The notes: generated by a model from the sequence alone, not told the origin. A DNA stretch of 64,000 nt from Streptomyces sp. NBC_00250 (GCF_036192275.1 NZ_CP108088.1:7379501-7443500); one strand, 5' to 3'. Shown: positions 50,852 to 59,888, counted from the stretch's first letter. Translations and numbers: made by a program.

Positions 50852-51872
50852 GGGCCTCCGCGACCGCTGCCGCGATCCGGGCGTGGCCCCGGTCGTCCGG
50901 ATGCAGTCCGTCCGCCAGGTGCTCCGGGCCCAGGAGCGGCCGTCCCGGGAGGACCAGGAGCCGCCCGTCGCCCTCGGCCGCCAGGTCCCGGCCCGCCCGC
51001 TCCATGGCCCTGCGCAGCTCCGTGAGGGTCGCTCCGAGGGCGTTGCGGGTGTGCTCGGCCGCCGGGCGCAGGACGGGGGAGACGATCAGCAGCGGGGTGT
51101 CCGGGTGGCCTCTGCGGACCAGGCCCACGAAGGCCCGGACCGTGGCATAGAGCCAGTCGGCCGTCGCGGGCACCGTGGACCAGCAGTTGGTGCCGAACGC
51201 GAGGGTGATCACCTCGCCCTGGAGCCGCGCCAGGTGCTCGGCGAGCGGGAGTTCGCCGCGTGCCCCGCCCGCGTACCCCAGGTTCACCGGGTCGAGGCCG
51301 AGGAGCCGGCCCGCGGTGGCGGGCCACGAGTGGGCGGGACGGGTCGACCACCAGCCCTCGGTGATCGAGTCGCCGTGGACCAGCCAGCGCGGCCGGGCGG
51401 GGGCGGGGGAGAGGGCGCCGCCGAGGGCCCGCAGGGCGAGCGGCACCGGCGCCTGGCCCTCCGGGAGGTGGACGGTGAAGACGCCGCCGCCAGGGGGCAG
51501 TGGGAGCGTCACGGTGGCCTCGGGGGCCGGGGCGACACAGGCCTCGCCCACGAGCCGCGTACCGCTCCAGAGGGCGAAGCTGTGGCGCAGCTCGGCCAGC
51601 GGGTCGTCGGGCTCGGGGACGGCCGCCCGGTAGCGCAGCCGCACCGCGCGCGTGCCGGGAGCGGCCGTGAACTCGATCCGTACGCCGATGGGCAGCGCGG
51701 CCCGCTCGGCGATGTCCCACGGCAACCGCTCCAGGTCGTCCGGGTCGGCGCGCACCGGCCGGTCCCCGTCCAGCCAGGCCGTGCCGCGCAGGAACGGTGC
51801 CGGGTCGAGCCAGCCCACCTGGGCCTCCGATCGTCGGGTCGTCGAGGGCTCGCAGCGTGGGTCATGGGGCAC
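50793..51872 (-). CDS. SGNH/GDSL-type esterase-like hydrolase
   Basis: 359 residues. The first 150 or so are a beta-rich jelly-roll-like domain (TRAVRLRYRAAVPEPDDPLAEL). The SGNH hydrolase domain follows with block I VHGDSITEGWW (catalytic Ser), block II GYAGGARGEL, block III FGTNCWS and the Asp-His pair in DGLHPDDRGH. There is no signal peptide, so it is probably cytoplasmic; the substrate may be an acetylated carbohydrate, as in the two-domain carbohydrate esterases. It is convergent with the GNAT gene and divergent from the permease. Confidence 0.85.
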   Translation of the reverse strand: MPHDPRCEPSTTRRSEAQVGWLDPAPFLRGTAWLDGDRPVRADPDDLERLPWDIAERAALPIGVRIEFTAAPGTRAVRLRYRAAVPEPDDPLAELRHSFALWSGTRLVGEACVAPAPEATVTLPLPPGGGVFTVHLPEGQAPVPLALRALGGALSPAPARPRWLVHGDSITEGWWSTRPAHSWPATAGRLLGLDPVNLGYAGGARGELPLAEHLARLQGEVITLAFGTNCWSTVPATADWLYATVRAFVGLVRRGHPDTPLLIVSPVLRPAAEHTRNALGATLTELRRAMERAGRDLAAEGDGRLLVLPGRPLLGPEHLADGLHPDDRGHARIAAAVAEALRGALEPPLPVGRSAAPGS

Positions 51873-52001
51873 GAGGAGTCAATGCGCGCGCGGGGACCGG
51901 TTCACACCCCCAATGTGTGGATTCATGCGGGGGAGCGCAATGTTTCCCCGTCCGTGCCCCAAGCGCGCAATGATCATCCGGCAGTGCGCAACAACCCTGC
52001 A

Positions 52002-52031
52002 TTACGAGTGCGAACCCCGGACCCTTAGGCT
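52002..52031 (+). promoter_or_regulatory. candidate promoter of the permease-lrp transcript
   Basis: TTACGA (52002-52007) and TAGGCT (52026-52031) are 18 bases apart. The region 51873-52163 is otherwise gene-free. It holds repeated GCGCAA elements (51935, 51965, 51986) and a related TGCGAA near 52009, spaced 21-30 bases apart, which could be half-sites for the Lrp-type regulator encoded downstream. Confidence 0.4.
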
Positions 52032-52163
52032 CATGCCTCGTACCAGGAGTGGCGGGGACCGCCTGCTCGGCGGTTCCCCTCCCTTCGCGGGCTTGCCTCG
52101 TCATGCCCGCGTGCCGCCGCGGTCCCACGCCCCGCCTACAGGCAGCGATAAGGAGCCTCCGCA

Positions 52164-53645
52164 GTGCTGGACCACGGCGCAGCCCCACCGGTCGAGGAAT
52201 CGACCACCCGCAAGACCTCCGCCCTCGGCGCACTGACCCGGCGCAAGCCGGTGGAACTGCTGGTCGCAGAGGGTGGACAGGGTGAGGGTGGCAATCTCCG
52301 CCGCTCGCTCTCCATGTGGCAGCTGACCATGATCAGCATCGGTGCCACGCTCGGCACCGGGATCTTCGTCGTCCTCGGCGACGCCGTTCCGAAGGCCGGC
52401 CCCGCGGTCACCATCGCCTTCGTCATCGCCGGCCTCACGGCCCTCTTCTCGGCGCTCTCGTACGCCGAGCTGGCCGGCTCCATACCGGTCGCGGGCTCCT
52501 CGTACTCGTACGCTTACGCAACGATGGGTGAACTCGTCGCCTGGGTCTGCGGCTGGTGCCTGGTCCTGGAGTACGGCGTCTCCGTCGCCGCCGTGGCGGT
52601 CGGCTGGGGCGAGTACCTCAACGAGCTGCTCGACGGCACGATCGGGGTCACCATCCCCGACGTGCTCTCCTCGGCTCCGGGCGAGGGCGGGATCGTCAAC
52701 CTGCCCGGTCTGATCGTCGTGATGCTGGCCATGGTGTTCCTGCTCGGCGGCGCCCGTGAGTCCGCCGTGGTCAACACGATCATGGTCGTGGTGAAGATCG
52801 CCGCGCTCGTCCTCTTCTGCGCCATCGGCTTCATGGGCTTCAAGTCCGGCAACTACAAGGACTTCATGCCGCTCGGCACCGCGGGCGTCAGCGCCGCCGG
52901 AGCGAGCCTGTTCTTCTCGTACATCGGCTTCGACGCCGCCTCCACGGCCGGCGAGGAGGCCAAGAACCCCAAGCGCGACCTGCCGAGGGCGATCATGCTC
53001 TCGCTGATCATCGTCACCGCGCTCTACGTGCTGGTCGCCGCGGTCGCGGTCGGCGCGTGGAACTGGAAGAAGTTCGACGGCTCCGAGGCCACCCTTGCGG
53101 CGATCATGAACGACGTCACCGGCCAGACCTTCTGGGGCACCCTGCTCGCCGCCGGCGCCGTCATCTCCATCGCCAGCGTCGTCCTGACCGTGCTCTACGG
53201 CCAGACCCGCATCCTCTTCGCCATGTCCCGCGACGGCCTCGTGCCGAAGGCCTTCGGCAAGGTCAGCGCCAAGACCGGCACCCCGCGCGTCAACACGGTG
53301 ATCGTCTCCGTCTTCTGCGGCGCCCTCGCCTCGGTCATCCCGCTGGGCAAGCTCGTCGACGCCACCAGCATCGGCACCCTCTTCGCCTTCGGCCTGGTGA
53401 ACATCGCCGTCATCGTGCTCCGCTACACGCGCCCCGACATGCCGCGCACCTTCAAGGTGGCGTTCGGGCCGGTCTTCCCGGTCCTGGGCTTCATCTTCTG
53501 CGCGTACAACATGTTCAGCCTCGACGCCGTCACCTGGGTGGTCTTCGGTTGCTGGATGGCCGCGGGACTCGTGTTCTACTTCCTGTACGGCATGAGCCGC
53601 TCCCGACTGGCCACCGCAGCGTCAGCAGCATCAGCAGAGAAGTGA
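52164..53645 (+). CDS. APC-superfamily amino acid permease (cationic amino acid transporter type)
   Basis: 493 residues, about 12-13 transmembrane helices. The CAT-type signature is the start of helix 1, ISIGATLGTGIFVVLGDAV, followed by ALSYAELAGSIPVAGSSYSY, with FFSYIGFDAASTAGEEAKNP and LTVLYGQTRILFAMSRDG later in the chain. The similarity to cationic amino acid transporters would suit lysine or arginine uptake. The GTG at 52164 follows AAGGAGCCTCCGCA. An lrp-type gene lies 10 bases downstream, and lysine-monooxygenase-like enzymes are encoded 1.4 kb further on. Confidence 0.88.
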   Translation: MLDHGAAPPVEESTTRKTSALGALTRRKPVELLVAEGGQGEGGNLRRSLSMWQLTMISIGATLGTGIFVVLGDAVPKAGPAVTIAFVIAGLTALFSALSYAELAGSIPVAGSSYSYAYATMGELVAWVCGWCLVLEYGVSVAAVAVGWGEYLNELLDGTIGVTIPDVLSSAPGEGGIVNLPGLIVVMLAMVFLLGGARESAVVNTIMVVVKIAALVLFCAIGFMGFKSGNYKDFMPLGTAGVSAAGASLFFSYIGFDAASTAGEEAKNPKRDLPRAIMLSLIIVTALYVLVAAVAVGAWNWKKFDGSEATLAAIMNDVTGQTFWGTLLAAGAVISIASVVLTVLYGQTRILFAMSRDGLVPKAFGKVSAKTGTPRVNTVIVSVFCGALASVIPLGKLVDATSIGTLFAFGLVNIAVIVLRYTRPDMPRTFKVAFGPVFPVLGFIFCAYNMFSLDAVTWVVFGCWMAAGLVFYFLYGMSRSRLATAASAASAEK

Positions 53646-53655
53646 TCCACCCGTA

Positions 53656-54111
53656 GTGCGACTCAACGACCTCGACGAACGCATCGTCCACGCCCTCGCG
53701 GAGGACGCCCGTCGCTCCTACGCCGACATCGGCTCCCTCGTCGGGCTCTCCGCGCCCGCCGTCAAGCGGCGTGTGGACCGGCTGCGGGCCGAAGGCGCCA
53801 TCACCGGCTTCACCGTACGGGTGGACCCGGCGGCGCTCGGCTGGGAGACCGAGGGCTTCGTCGAGATCTACTGCCGCCACAACACCTCGCCGGACGACAT
53901 CCGGCGAGGTCTGGAGCGGTATCCCGAGGTGGTGTCCGCGTCGACCGTCACCGGTGACGCGGACGCCGTCGTCCAGGTCTTCGCCTCGGACATGCGCCAC
54001 TTCGAGCGGGTCCTGGAGCGGATCGCGGGTGAGCCCTTCGTGGAGCGCACCAAGTCCGTCCTGGTGCTCTCGCCGCTGCTGCGGCGCTTCTCCTCGGGTT
54101 CGCCCGCGTAG
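53656..54111 (+). CDS. Lrp/AsnC-family transcriptional regulator
   Basis: 151 residues. N-terminal HTH (DLDERIVHALAEDARRSYAD, then LVGLSAPAVKRRVDRLRAEG) and a C-terminal RAM ligand-binding domain (TVTGDADAVVQVF near residue 95). Family members sense amino acids and often control an adjacent transporter or catabolic gene. It begins with a GTG 10 bases after the permease stop, so the two are co-transcribed and the permease is a likely target. The davA/davB-like genes are plausible further targets. Confidence 0.92.
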   Translation: MRLNDLDERIVHALAEDARRSYADIGSLVGLSAPAVKRRVDRLRAEGAITGFTVRVDPAALGWETEGFVEIYCRHNTSPDDIRRGLERYPEVVSASTVTGDADAVVQVFASDMRHFERVLERIAGEPFVERTKSVLVLSPLLRRFSSGSPA

Positions 54112-54128
54112 GGACGGCCCGTGGGCCG

Positions 54129-54160
54129 GGGCGGTGCGGGCCGTGGTTCCCGCACCGCCC
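54129..54160. terminator. bidirectional terminator between lrp and the convergent secreted protein gene
   Basis: Perfect 12-bp arms GGGCGGTGCGGG (54129-54140) and CCCGCACCGCCC (54149-54160), with an eight-base loop, between two convergent stops. Confidence 0.75.
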
Positions 54161-54187
54161 TTCGCCCGCCCACCCCCGTGGGGCGGA

Positions 54188-54754
54188 CTACTCGGTCGGG
54201 TAGACGAACTCCCAGGGCACGACCTTGAAGTCGCCCGTACCCTCCTTGACCTTCTCGAACGGTGCGCCGCTGATGCACGGCGGCACCTTGTCCTTCTTCG
54301 GGTCGGCGGTCATCCACGTGTAGCCGAGCCGGTCGCCGGCCGCGTCGTCGTGCACCGTGACGCCGACGCGCGCCTTCCGGAACTCCTTCACGTCGGTCTC
54401 GACGACGACACCCGACACGACGGCCACCTTGCCGCCCGTGGTGAGGCAGTCGACCTTCACCTTCGCGTACCCGCCCCAGTCCCCCTTGTAGTGGCTGAAG
54501 CGGAACGTGCCGGTGGCCTTCATCGGATCCTGCCGGTTCTTCTCCGCCAGGTGTGCGTCGAAGGTGAACGTGATGTCGTCCCCGGCCGGCCGGTACAGCT
54601 TCGCGGTGCCGGTCAGCGCGGCGGCCTCCGAGACGGCGGCGGGGGCCGCGGCCGGGGCGGGAGCGTCGTCCGCCGAGGCGGCGGCGATCCCCCCGGCCCC
54701 CAGGGTGAGCAGGACGGCGGCGGCGACGGCGACGATCTTCGTGCGGCGGTTCAT
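54188..54754 (-). CDS. secreted protein of unknown function
   Basis: 188 residues. A typical Sec signal peptide (MNRRTKIVAVAAAVLLTLG, predicted cleavage after AAASA near residue 28) is followed by an Ala/Pro linker and a beta-rich domain of about 145 residues (TAKLYRPAGDDITFTFDAH, DWGGYAKVKVDCLTT, WTTADPKKDK-like WMTADPKKDK). Two cysteines could form a disulfide. No catalytic motif or family recognised. The ATG at 54754 follows GAAAGGACCGAGTAGCC; the frame is open much further upstream but without a signal for translation. Confidence 0.75.
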   Translation of the reverse strand: MNRRTKIVAVAAAVLLTLGAGGIAAASADDAPAPAAAPAAVSEAAALTGTAKLYRPAGDDITFTFDAHLAEKNRQDPMKATGTFRFSHYKGDWGGYAKVKVDCLTTGGKVAVVSGVVVETDVKEFRKARVGVTVHDDAAGDRLGYTWMTADPKKDKVPPCISGAPFEKVKEGTGDFKVVPWEFVYPTE

Positions 54755-55085
54755 GGCTACTCGGTCCTTTCGGCAGGTCGTCCGGGGTTCCTCCGGACGA
54801 CCACCACTCTTCCGCGCGGACCGCGCCGGGACGTCGCGCCGTGGGACGGTCCTCGTCTCCGCCGCGCGGCGGGGGAGCCGTCCGCCCCCGGGCGGAGCCG
54901 TCCGCCCCCGGGGCGGAGGTGTACGGCTCCACGCCGGGGGCGTACGCAACGAATCGCCGCGGTGGCCGCGGATCGCGCAACGGTTCGACGGTCGGTCCGC
55001 AACGCTGCCGTCTTGTCCCCGCGCGGCGCGAAACCGTACCGTTTTTGACGTCTTCCCCTTGTACTCCGACCCCCGAGGATCACGC
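54755..55085. promoter_or_regulatory. 331-base divergent region with candidate promoter for the amidase gene
   Basis: No gene. Contains a 20-bp GC-rich tandem repeat (54875-54894 and 54895-54915). Towards the amidase gene are TTGTCC (55013-55018) and TACCGT (55037-55042), 18 bases apart, followed by an unusual run of T (55041-55046). The secreted-protein gene must have its promoter in the same gap, but I could not locate it. Confidence 0.35.
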
Positions 55086-55892
55086 ATGCCCGCGCTGCGC
55101 ACCGCCCTGCTCCAGAGCTCCGGTGAACTCGGTGACGTGGCCGCCAATCTCAAGATCCTCGACGAGGCCGCCGCCCGCGCCGCGGCCGCCGGAGCGGGCG
55201 TGCTGCTCGCCCCCGAGCTGTTCCTCACCGGCTACGCCATCGGCGCCGACATGGCGCGCCTGGCCGAGCCGGCCGACGGCCCCTCCTTCCGCGCCGTCGC
55301 GGCGATCGCCGTGCGCCACGGCCTGGCCGTCGGCTACGGCTACCCGGAGCGGGACACCGAGCGGCACGGGGTCCTCTACAACTCCGCGCAGCTCATCGGC
55401 GCCGACGGCGTCCCGCTCGCGCGGTACCGCAAGACCCACCTCTTCGGCGACTTCGAGCTGAAGTGGTTCACCCCCGGTGACCGGGCGGTCGTCCAGGCGG
55501 AGGTCGACGGCGTCACCGTCGGCCTGATGATCTGCTACGACGTCGAGTTCCCCGAGAACGTGCGGGCGCACGCGCTGACCGGTACGGACCTCCTCCTCGT
55601 ACCGACCGCGCTCATGCACCCCGCCGAGATCGTGCCGCTGTCCGTGGTGCCGGTCCGTGCCTTCGAGAACCAGCTCTACATCGCGTACGCCAACCGGACC
55701 GGCCCCGAGGGCGGGTTCGAGTTCGTCGGCCTCTCCACCCTGGCCGGCCCCGACGGCACCGCCCGCGCCCGTGCCGGGCGCGGGGAGGACCTCGTCATCG
55801 GCGATGTCGACCCCGACTTCCTGGCGGCCTCCCGCGCGGAGAACCCCTACCTCCGCGACCGGCGCCCGGGCCTCTACGGCCCCCTCGTCTGA
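55086..55892 (+). CDS. nitrilase-superfamily amidase, DavA-like (probable 5-aminovaleramidase)
   Basis: 268 residues. The carbon-nitrogen hydrolase triad is present: Glu44 (LLAPELFLTGY), Lys116 (RYRKTHLFG) and Cys150 (LMICYDVEFPE). Proteins of this size and sequence type include Pseudomonas DavA, which hydrolyses 5-aminovaleramide to 5-aminovalerate. The lysine 2-monooxygenase-like gene begins 61 bases downstream, giving a davA-davB-like pair. The frame is open upstream to 54507, but MPALRTALLQ is the usual N-terminus. Function is inferred from the partner; other amidase substrates are possible. Confidence 0.82.
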   Translation: MPALRTALLQSSGELGDVAANLKILDEAAARAAAAGAGVLLAPELFLTGYAIGADMARLAEPADGPSFRAVAAIAVRHGLAVGYGYPERDTERHGVLYNSAQLIGADGVPLARYRKTHLFGDFELKWFTPGDRAVVQAEVDGVTVGLMICYDVEFPENVRAHALTGTDLLLVPTALMHPAEIVPLSVVPVRAFENQLYIAYANRTGPEGGFEFVGLSTLAGPDGTARARAGRGEDLVIGDVDPDFLAASRAENPYLRDRRPGLYGPLV

Positions 55893-55953
55893 GCCGCCGC
55901 CTCCCCGCCTCCCCGACCTGCCTCACCTTTTCCGTGCAAGGAGTCCGTACCCC

Positions 55954-57651
55954 ATGACGTCCACGGTGCCCACGACCGCCGTCCCCCACAGCGACGGCCA
56001 GCCGCCGATCACCATGTTCGGTCCGGACTTCCCGTACGCCTACGACGACTTCCTGGCCCACCCGGCCGGGCTCGGCCAGATACCGGCGACCGAGCACGGC
56101 ACCGAGGTCGCCGTCATCGGCGGCGGGCTCTCCGGCATCATCGCCGCGTACGAGCTGATGAAGATGGGCCTCAAGCCCGTCGTCTACGAGGCCGACCAGA
56201 TCGGCGGCCGACTGCGTACCGTCGGCTTCGAGGGCACCGCCACCGAGGGTCTCACCGCCGAGATGGGCGCCATGCGCTTCCCGCCCTCCTCGACCGCGCT
56301 CCAGCACTACATCGACCTGGTCGGCCTGGAGACCACGCCGTTCCCGAACCCGCTGGCCGAGTCGACCCCGTCGACCGTCGTCGACCTCAAGGGCGAGTCG
56401 CACTACGCCACCACCGTCGACGACCTTCCGCAGGTCTACCGCGACGTGATGAACGCGTGGAACGCCTGTCTCGACGAGGGCGCCGACTTCTCCGACATGA
56501 ACCAGGCCATGCGCGAGCGCGACGTCCCGCGCATCCGCGAGATCTGGTCGAAGCTCGTCGAGAAGCTCGACAACCAGACCTTCTACGGCTTCCTCTGCGA
56601 GTCCGAGTCCTTCAAGTCCTTCCGGCACCGCGAGATCTTCGGCCAGGTCGGCTTCGGCACCGGCGGCTGGGACACCGACTTCCCGAACTCCATCCTGGAG
56701 ATCCTCCGCGTCGTCTACACCGAGGCCGACGACCACCACCGCGGCATCGTCGGCGGTTCGCAGCAGCTGCCGGTGCGGCTGTGGGAGCGCGAGCCGGAGA
56801 AGATCCTCCACTGGGCGCAGGGCACCTCGCTCAGCTCCCTGCACGAGGGCACCCCGAAGCCGGCCGTGACGCGGCTGAACCGGACCGCCGGCAACCGGAT
56901 CACCGTCACCGACGCCTCCGGCGACATCCGCACCTTCCAGGCGGCGATCTTCACCGCCCAGTCCTGGATGCTGCTCTCCAAGATCGCCTGTGACGACTCG
57001 CTCTTCCCGATCGACCACTGGACGGCGATCGAGCGCACCCACTACATGGAGTCCTCGAAGCTCTTCGTGCCCGTGGACCGGCCGTTCTGGCTGGACAAGG
57101 ACGAGGAGACCGGCCGTGACGTCATGTCGATGACGCTGACCGACCGGATGACCCGTGGCACGTACCTCCTGGACGACGGCCCGGACAAGCCGGCCACCAT
57201 CTGCCTCTCGTACACCTGGTGCGACGACAGCCTGAAGTGGCTGCCGCTGTCCGCGAACGAGCGGATGGAGGTCATGCTGAAGTCGCTCGGCGAGATCTAC
57301 CCGAAGGTCGACATCCGGAAGCACATCATCGGCAACCCGGTGACGGTCTCCTGGGAGAACGAGCCCTACTTCATGGGCGCGTTCAAGGCGAACCTGCCGG
57401 GCCACTACCGCTACCAGCGCCGCCTGTTCACCCACTTCATGCAGGACCGGCTGCCCGAGGACAAGCGGGGCATCTTCCTCGCGGGCGACGACATCTCCTG
57501 GACGGCCGGCTGGGCCGAGGGCGCGGTGCAGACGGCGCTCAACGCGGTCTGGGGTGTGATGCACCACTTCGGCGGCGGCACCGACGCCACCAACCCGGGC
57601 CCGGGCGACGTGTACGACGAGATCGCCCCGGTCGAGCTGCCGGAGGACTGA
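55954..57651 (+). CDS. flavin monoamine oxidase, DavB-like (probable L-lysine 2-monooxygenase)
   Basis: 565 residues. The FAD dinucleotide fold begins VAVIGGGLSGIIAAYELMK (residues 52-70), with GGRLRT after it. The C-terminal FAD segment is FLAGDDISWTAGWAEGAVQ. From memory of the family the match to Pseudomonas lysine 2-monooxygenase is close along the whole length, including PPITMFGPDFPYAYDDF near the start, EMGAMRFPPSST, MTLTDRMTRGTYL, GAFKANLPGHYRYQ and NPGPGDVYDEI at the end. The reaction would convert L-lysine to 5-aminovaleramide. Tryptophan 2-monooxygenases are related and remain possible. The ATG at 55954 follows CAAGGAGTCCGTACCCC. Confidence 0.85.
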   Translation: MTSTVPTTAVPHSDGQPPITMFGPDFPYAYDDFLAHPAGLGQIPATEHGTEVAVIGGGLSGIIAAYELMKMGLKPVVYEADQIGGRLRTVGFEGTATEGLTAEMGAMRFPPSSTALQHYIDLVGLETTPFPNPLAESTPSTVVDLKGESHYATTVDDLPQVYRDVMNAWNACLDEGADFSDMNQAMRERDVPRIREIWSKLVEKLDNQTFYGFLCESESFKSFRHREIFGQVGFGTGGWDTDFPNSILEILRVVYTEADDHHRGIVGGSQQLPVRLWEREPEKILHWAQGTSLSSLHEGTPKPAVTRLNRTAGNRITVTDASGDIRTFQAAIFTAQSWMLLSKIACDDSLFPIDHWTAIERTHYMESSKLFVPVDRPFWLDKDEETGRDVMSMTLTDRMTRGTYLLDDGPDKPATICLSYTWCDDSLKWLPLSANERMEVMLKSLGEIYPKVDIRKHIIGNPVTVSWENEPYFMGAFKANLPGHYRYQRRLFTHFMQDRLPEDKRGIFLAGDDISWTAGWAEGAVQTALNAVWGVMHHFGGGTDATNPGPGDVYDEIAPVELPED

Positions 57652-57661
57652 TCACAGCTCT

Positions 57662-58414
57662 CTAGGGCCTGGTCAGGGGCGTGAGGAGCATCCGTCCCAC
57701 CAGGCCCACCGAGCGGTCGAGGCGTTCGGTGAACTCCTCGGCCAGCTCGGGAAGGCCGCGCAGCTGCCAGAGCGAGCGCGCGGCGAACCAGGCCCCGTCG
57801 CGGGCCCGGTCCAGGCTCCAGCAGCCGAGCAGATGCGTCAGCGGGTCCGCGACCTCCAGGAGGTCCGGGCCCGGCATCAGTTCCTCCCGGATGCGCTCCT
57901 CCAGGAGGACGAGGATGTCGCCGACCCGGTCGAACTCGTCCTCCAGGTCGGCGGGTGCGCACTCCAGGATCCGGCAGGCGTCGACCACCGCGAGGGCGAG
58001 GTCGTGGCCGATGTGGGCGTTGATCCCGGCCAGTGCGAACTGCAGCGGCCGTACGCCGGGATGGCGCCGCGAGTGGAAGAGGGGCCGCCAGCAGGCGGGG
58101 GCGGGACGGCCGGTGGCGACGGCGTCGACCGCCGCCAGGTACCGCTCGGCGAACCGCACGTCGAGGGTCGCTGCGGCCCGCCGGTCGGCGAAGCCGCCCG
58201 ACTCGACGGCGTGGCCGATCTCCTCGGTGACGGTCAGATAGACCCGGTTGAAGACGGCGACCCCGTCGGCCGGATGCCAGGCCGAGCGCAGCGCCCGCAT
58301 CCGGTCCACCACGGGGTCGACCGCGAGGAACGGGCCGAGCGACGGCCCGATCCTTCCGGTCTGCCCGCTCTGCTCGGTCCGCCGGGTCTGCCCGATCTGA
58401 TGGGTCTGCGCCAT
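57662..58414 (-). CDS. DUF5995-family protein
   Basis: 250 residues, soluble, predicted all-helical. The characteristic segment WRPLFHSRRHPGVRPLQFAL followed by AGINAHIGHDLALAVV, with conserved histidines, defines the DUF5995 family common in actinobacteria and of unknown function. The histidine pattern hints at metal binding, but nothing is established. The first 30 residues are a short Gln/Thr/Gly repeat (QTRRTEQSGQTGRIG) encoded by an imperfect GGTCTG-rich DNA repeat and are probably not part of the fold. It is convergent with the davB-like gene, 10 bases apart. Confidence 0.72.
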   Translation of the reverse strand: MAQTHQIGQTRRTEQSGQTGRIGPSLGPFLAVDPVVDRMRALRSAWHPADGVAVFNRVYLTVTEEIGHAVESGGFADRRAAATLDVRFAERYLAAVDAVATGRPAPACWRPLFHSRRHPGVRPLQFALAGINAHIGHDLALAVVDACRILECAPADLEDEFDRVGDILVLLEERIREELMPGPDLLEVADPLTHLLGCWSLDRARDGAWFAARSLWQLRGLPELAEEFTERLDRSVGLVGRMLLTPLTRP

Positions 58415-58433
58415 GCGGGCAGGCTCCCAGTCG

Positions 58434-58464
58434 CCGGGCCCGCGAGGGAACTCCTCGGGCCCGG
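58434..58464 (-). terminator. hairpin downstream of the uracil/xanthine permease
   Basis: CCGGGCCCGCGAGG (58434-58447) pairs with CCTCGGGCCCGG (58453-58464), leaving a two-base bulge and a five-base loop. It lies 23 bases after the permease stop on the reverse strand. Confidence 0.55.
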
Positions 58465-58487
58465 CTTACCCAGAACGGGCGAATCAC

Positions 58488-59888
58488 TCAGTTCTTCGAC
58501 AGCGGCTCCTCGCTGGAAGTGCTCTCGTACGAGCTGGTGCCGGAGTCGAGCAGAGGCTCCTGCTGCTTGAGGTGGGCCGGGGCGAAGGCCCGCAGCACGT
58601 GGTAGCCGGTGATGACGACGATCGTGCCGAGCGCGATGCCGCCCAGCTCGAAGGTGTCCGTGAAGGTCAGCTTCACCCCGCCGACGCCGATGATGATGCC
58701 GGCGGCGGCCGGCACCAGGTTGAGCGGGTTGCGCAGGTCCACCTTGGCGTTGATCCAGATCTGGGCGCCGAGCAGGCCGATCATGCCGTAGAGGATCACG
58801 GTGATGCCGCCGAGGACACCGCCGGGGATGGCGGCGACGACCGCGCCGAACTTCGGGCAGAGGCCGAAGAGCAGGGCGAAGCCGGCGGCGGCCCAGTAGG
58901 CGGCCGTGGAGTAGACCCGGGTGGCGGCCATGACGCCGATGTTCTCGGAGTACGTGGTGTTCGGCGGGCCGCCCACGGCCGTGGAGAGCATCGAGGCGGC
59001 GCCGTCGGCGGCGATCGCCGTGCCGAGCTTGTCGTCGAGCGAGTCGCCGGTCATCTCGCCGACGGCCTTGACGTGCCCGGCGTTCTCGGCGATCAGGGCG
59101 ATGACGACGGGCAGCGCGACCAGGATCGCGGACCACTCGAAGCTCGGGCCGTGGAACGAGGGCAGGCCGATCCAGTCGGCCTGGGAGACGCCGGAGAGGT
59201 CGAGCCGCCAGTGGTCGGTGACCTGGCCGCTCGCGGACATCGAGTGGATCTGGCCGAAGACCAGGTCGAAGATCCACGAGATGCCGTAGCCGAAGATCAG
59301 GCCGAGGAAGATCGCGATCCGGGACCAGAAGCCGCGCAGACAGACGACGGCGAGGCCGGTGAACAGCATCACGAGGAGGGCCGTCCACTGGTCCTGCGGC
59401 CAGTACGTCGCCGCGGTGACCGGGGCCAGGTTGAAGCCGATCAGCATGACGACGGCGCCGGTCACGATCGGCGGCATCGCCGCGTGGATGATCCGCGCGC
59501 CGAACTTCCGGACCGCCAGACCCGCGAGGAAGAGCACCGCGCCGACGACCAGGACCGCGCCGGTCACGGTGGCGCTGGTGCCGCCGGACGCCCGGATCGC
59601 GGCGGCGACGCCGACGAAGGAGAGTGAGCAGCCCAGGTAGGAGGGGACGGTGCCGCGGGTCGCGAGGAGGAAGATCACGGTCGCGACACCGGACATCATG
59701 ATCGCGAGGTTGGGGTCCAGACCCATGAGCACCGGAGCGACGAAGGACGCACCGAACATCGCGACCACGTGCTGGGCGCCGAGGCCGACCGTACGGGGCC
59801 AGGAGAGCCGTTCGTCCGGGCGGACGACGGCTCCGGGAGCGGGTGTCTTCCCGTCGCCGTGCAAGGTCCAGCGCACGCCGAGGTTCAT
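58488..59888 (-). CDS. NCS2-family uracil/xanthine permease
   Basis: 466 residues, about 14 transmembrane segments, with the UraA-type features SYLGCSLSFVGVAAAI, the transport-site glutamate in LIAENAGHVKAVGEM and the family signature GGPPNTTYSENIGVMAATRV. Uracil is the likely substrate because of the UraA-like glutamate region, with xanthine possible. The ATG at 59888 (MNLGVRWTLHGDGK) follows CGGGAGCGACCTC; the upstream GTG at 59927 has no ribosome-binding site. Pyrimidine salvage would complement the pyr operon found 30 kb away. Confidence 0.9.
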   Translation of the reverse strand: MNLGVRWTLHGDGKTPAPGAVVRPDERLSWPRTVGLGAQHVVAMFGASFVAPVLMGLDPNLAIMMSGVATVIFLLATRGTVPSYLGCSLSFVGVAAAIRASGGTSATVTGAVLVVGAVLFLAGLAVRKFGARIIHAAMPPIVTGAVVMLIGFNLAPVTAATYWPQDQWTALLVMLFTGLAVVCLRGFWSRIAIFLGLIFGYGISWIFDLVFGQIHSMSASGQVTDHWRLDLSGVSQADWIGLPSFHGPSFEWSAILVALPVVIALIAENAGHVKAVGEMTGDSLDDKLGTAIAADGAASMLSTAVGGPPNTTYSENIGVMAATRVYSTAAYWAAAGFALLFGLCPKFGAVVAAIPGGVLGGITVILYGMIGLLGAQIWINAKVDLRNPLNLVPAAAGIIIGVGGVKLTFTDTFELGGIALGTIVVITGYHVLRAFAPAHLKQQEPLLDSGTSSYESTSSEEPLSKN

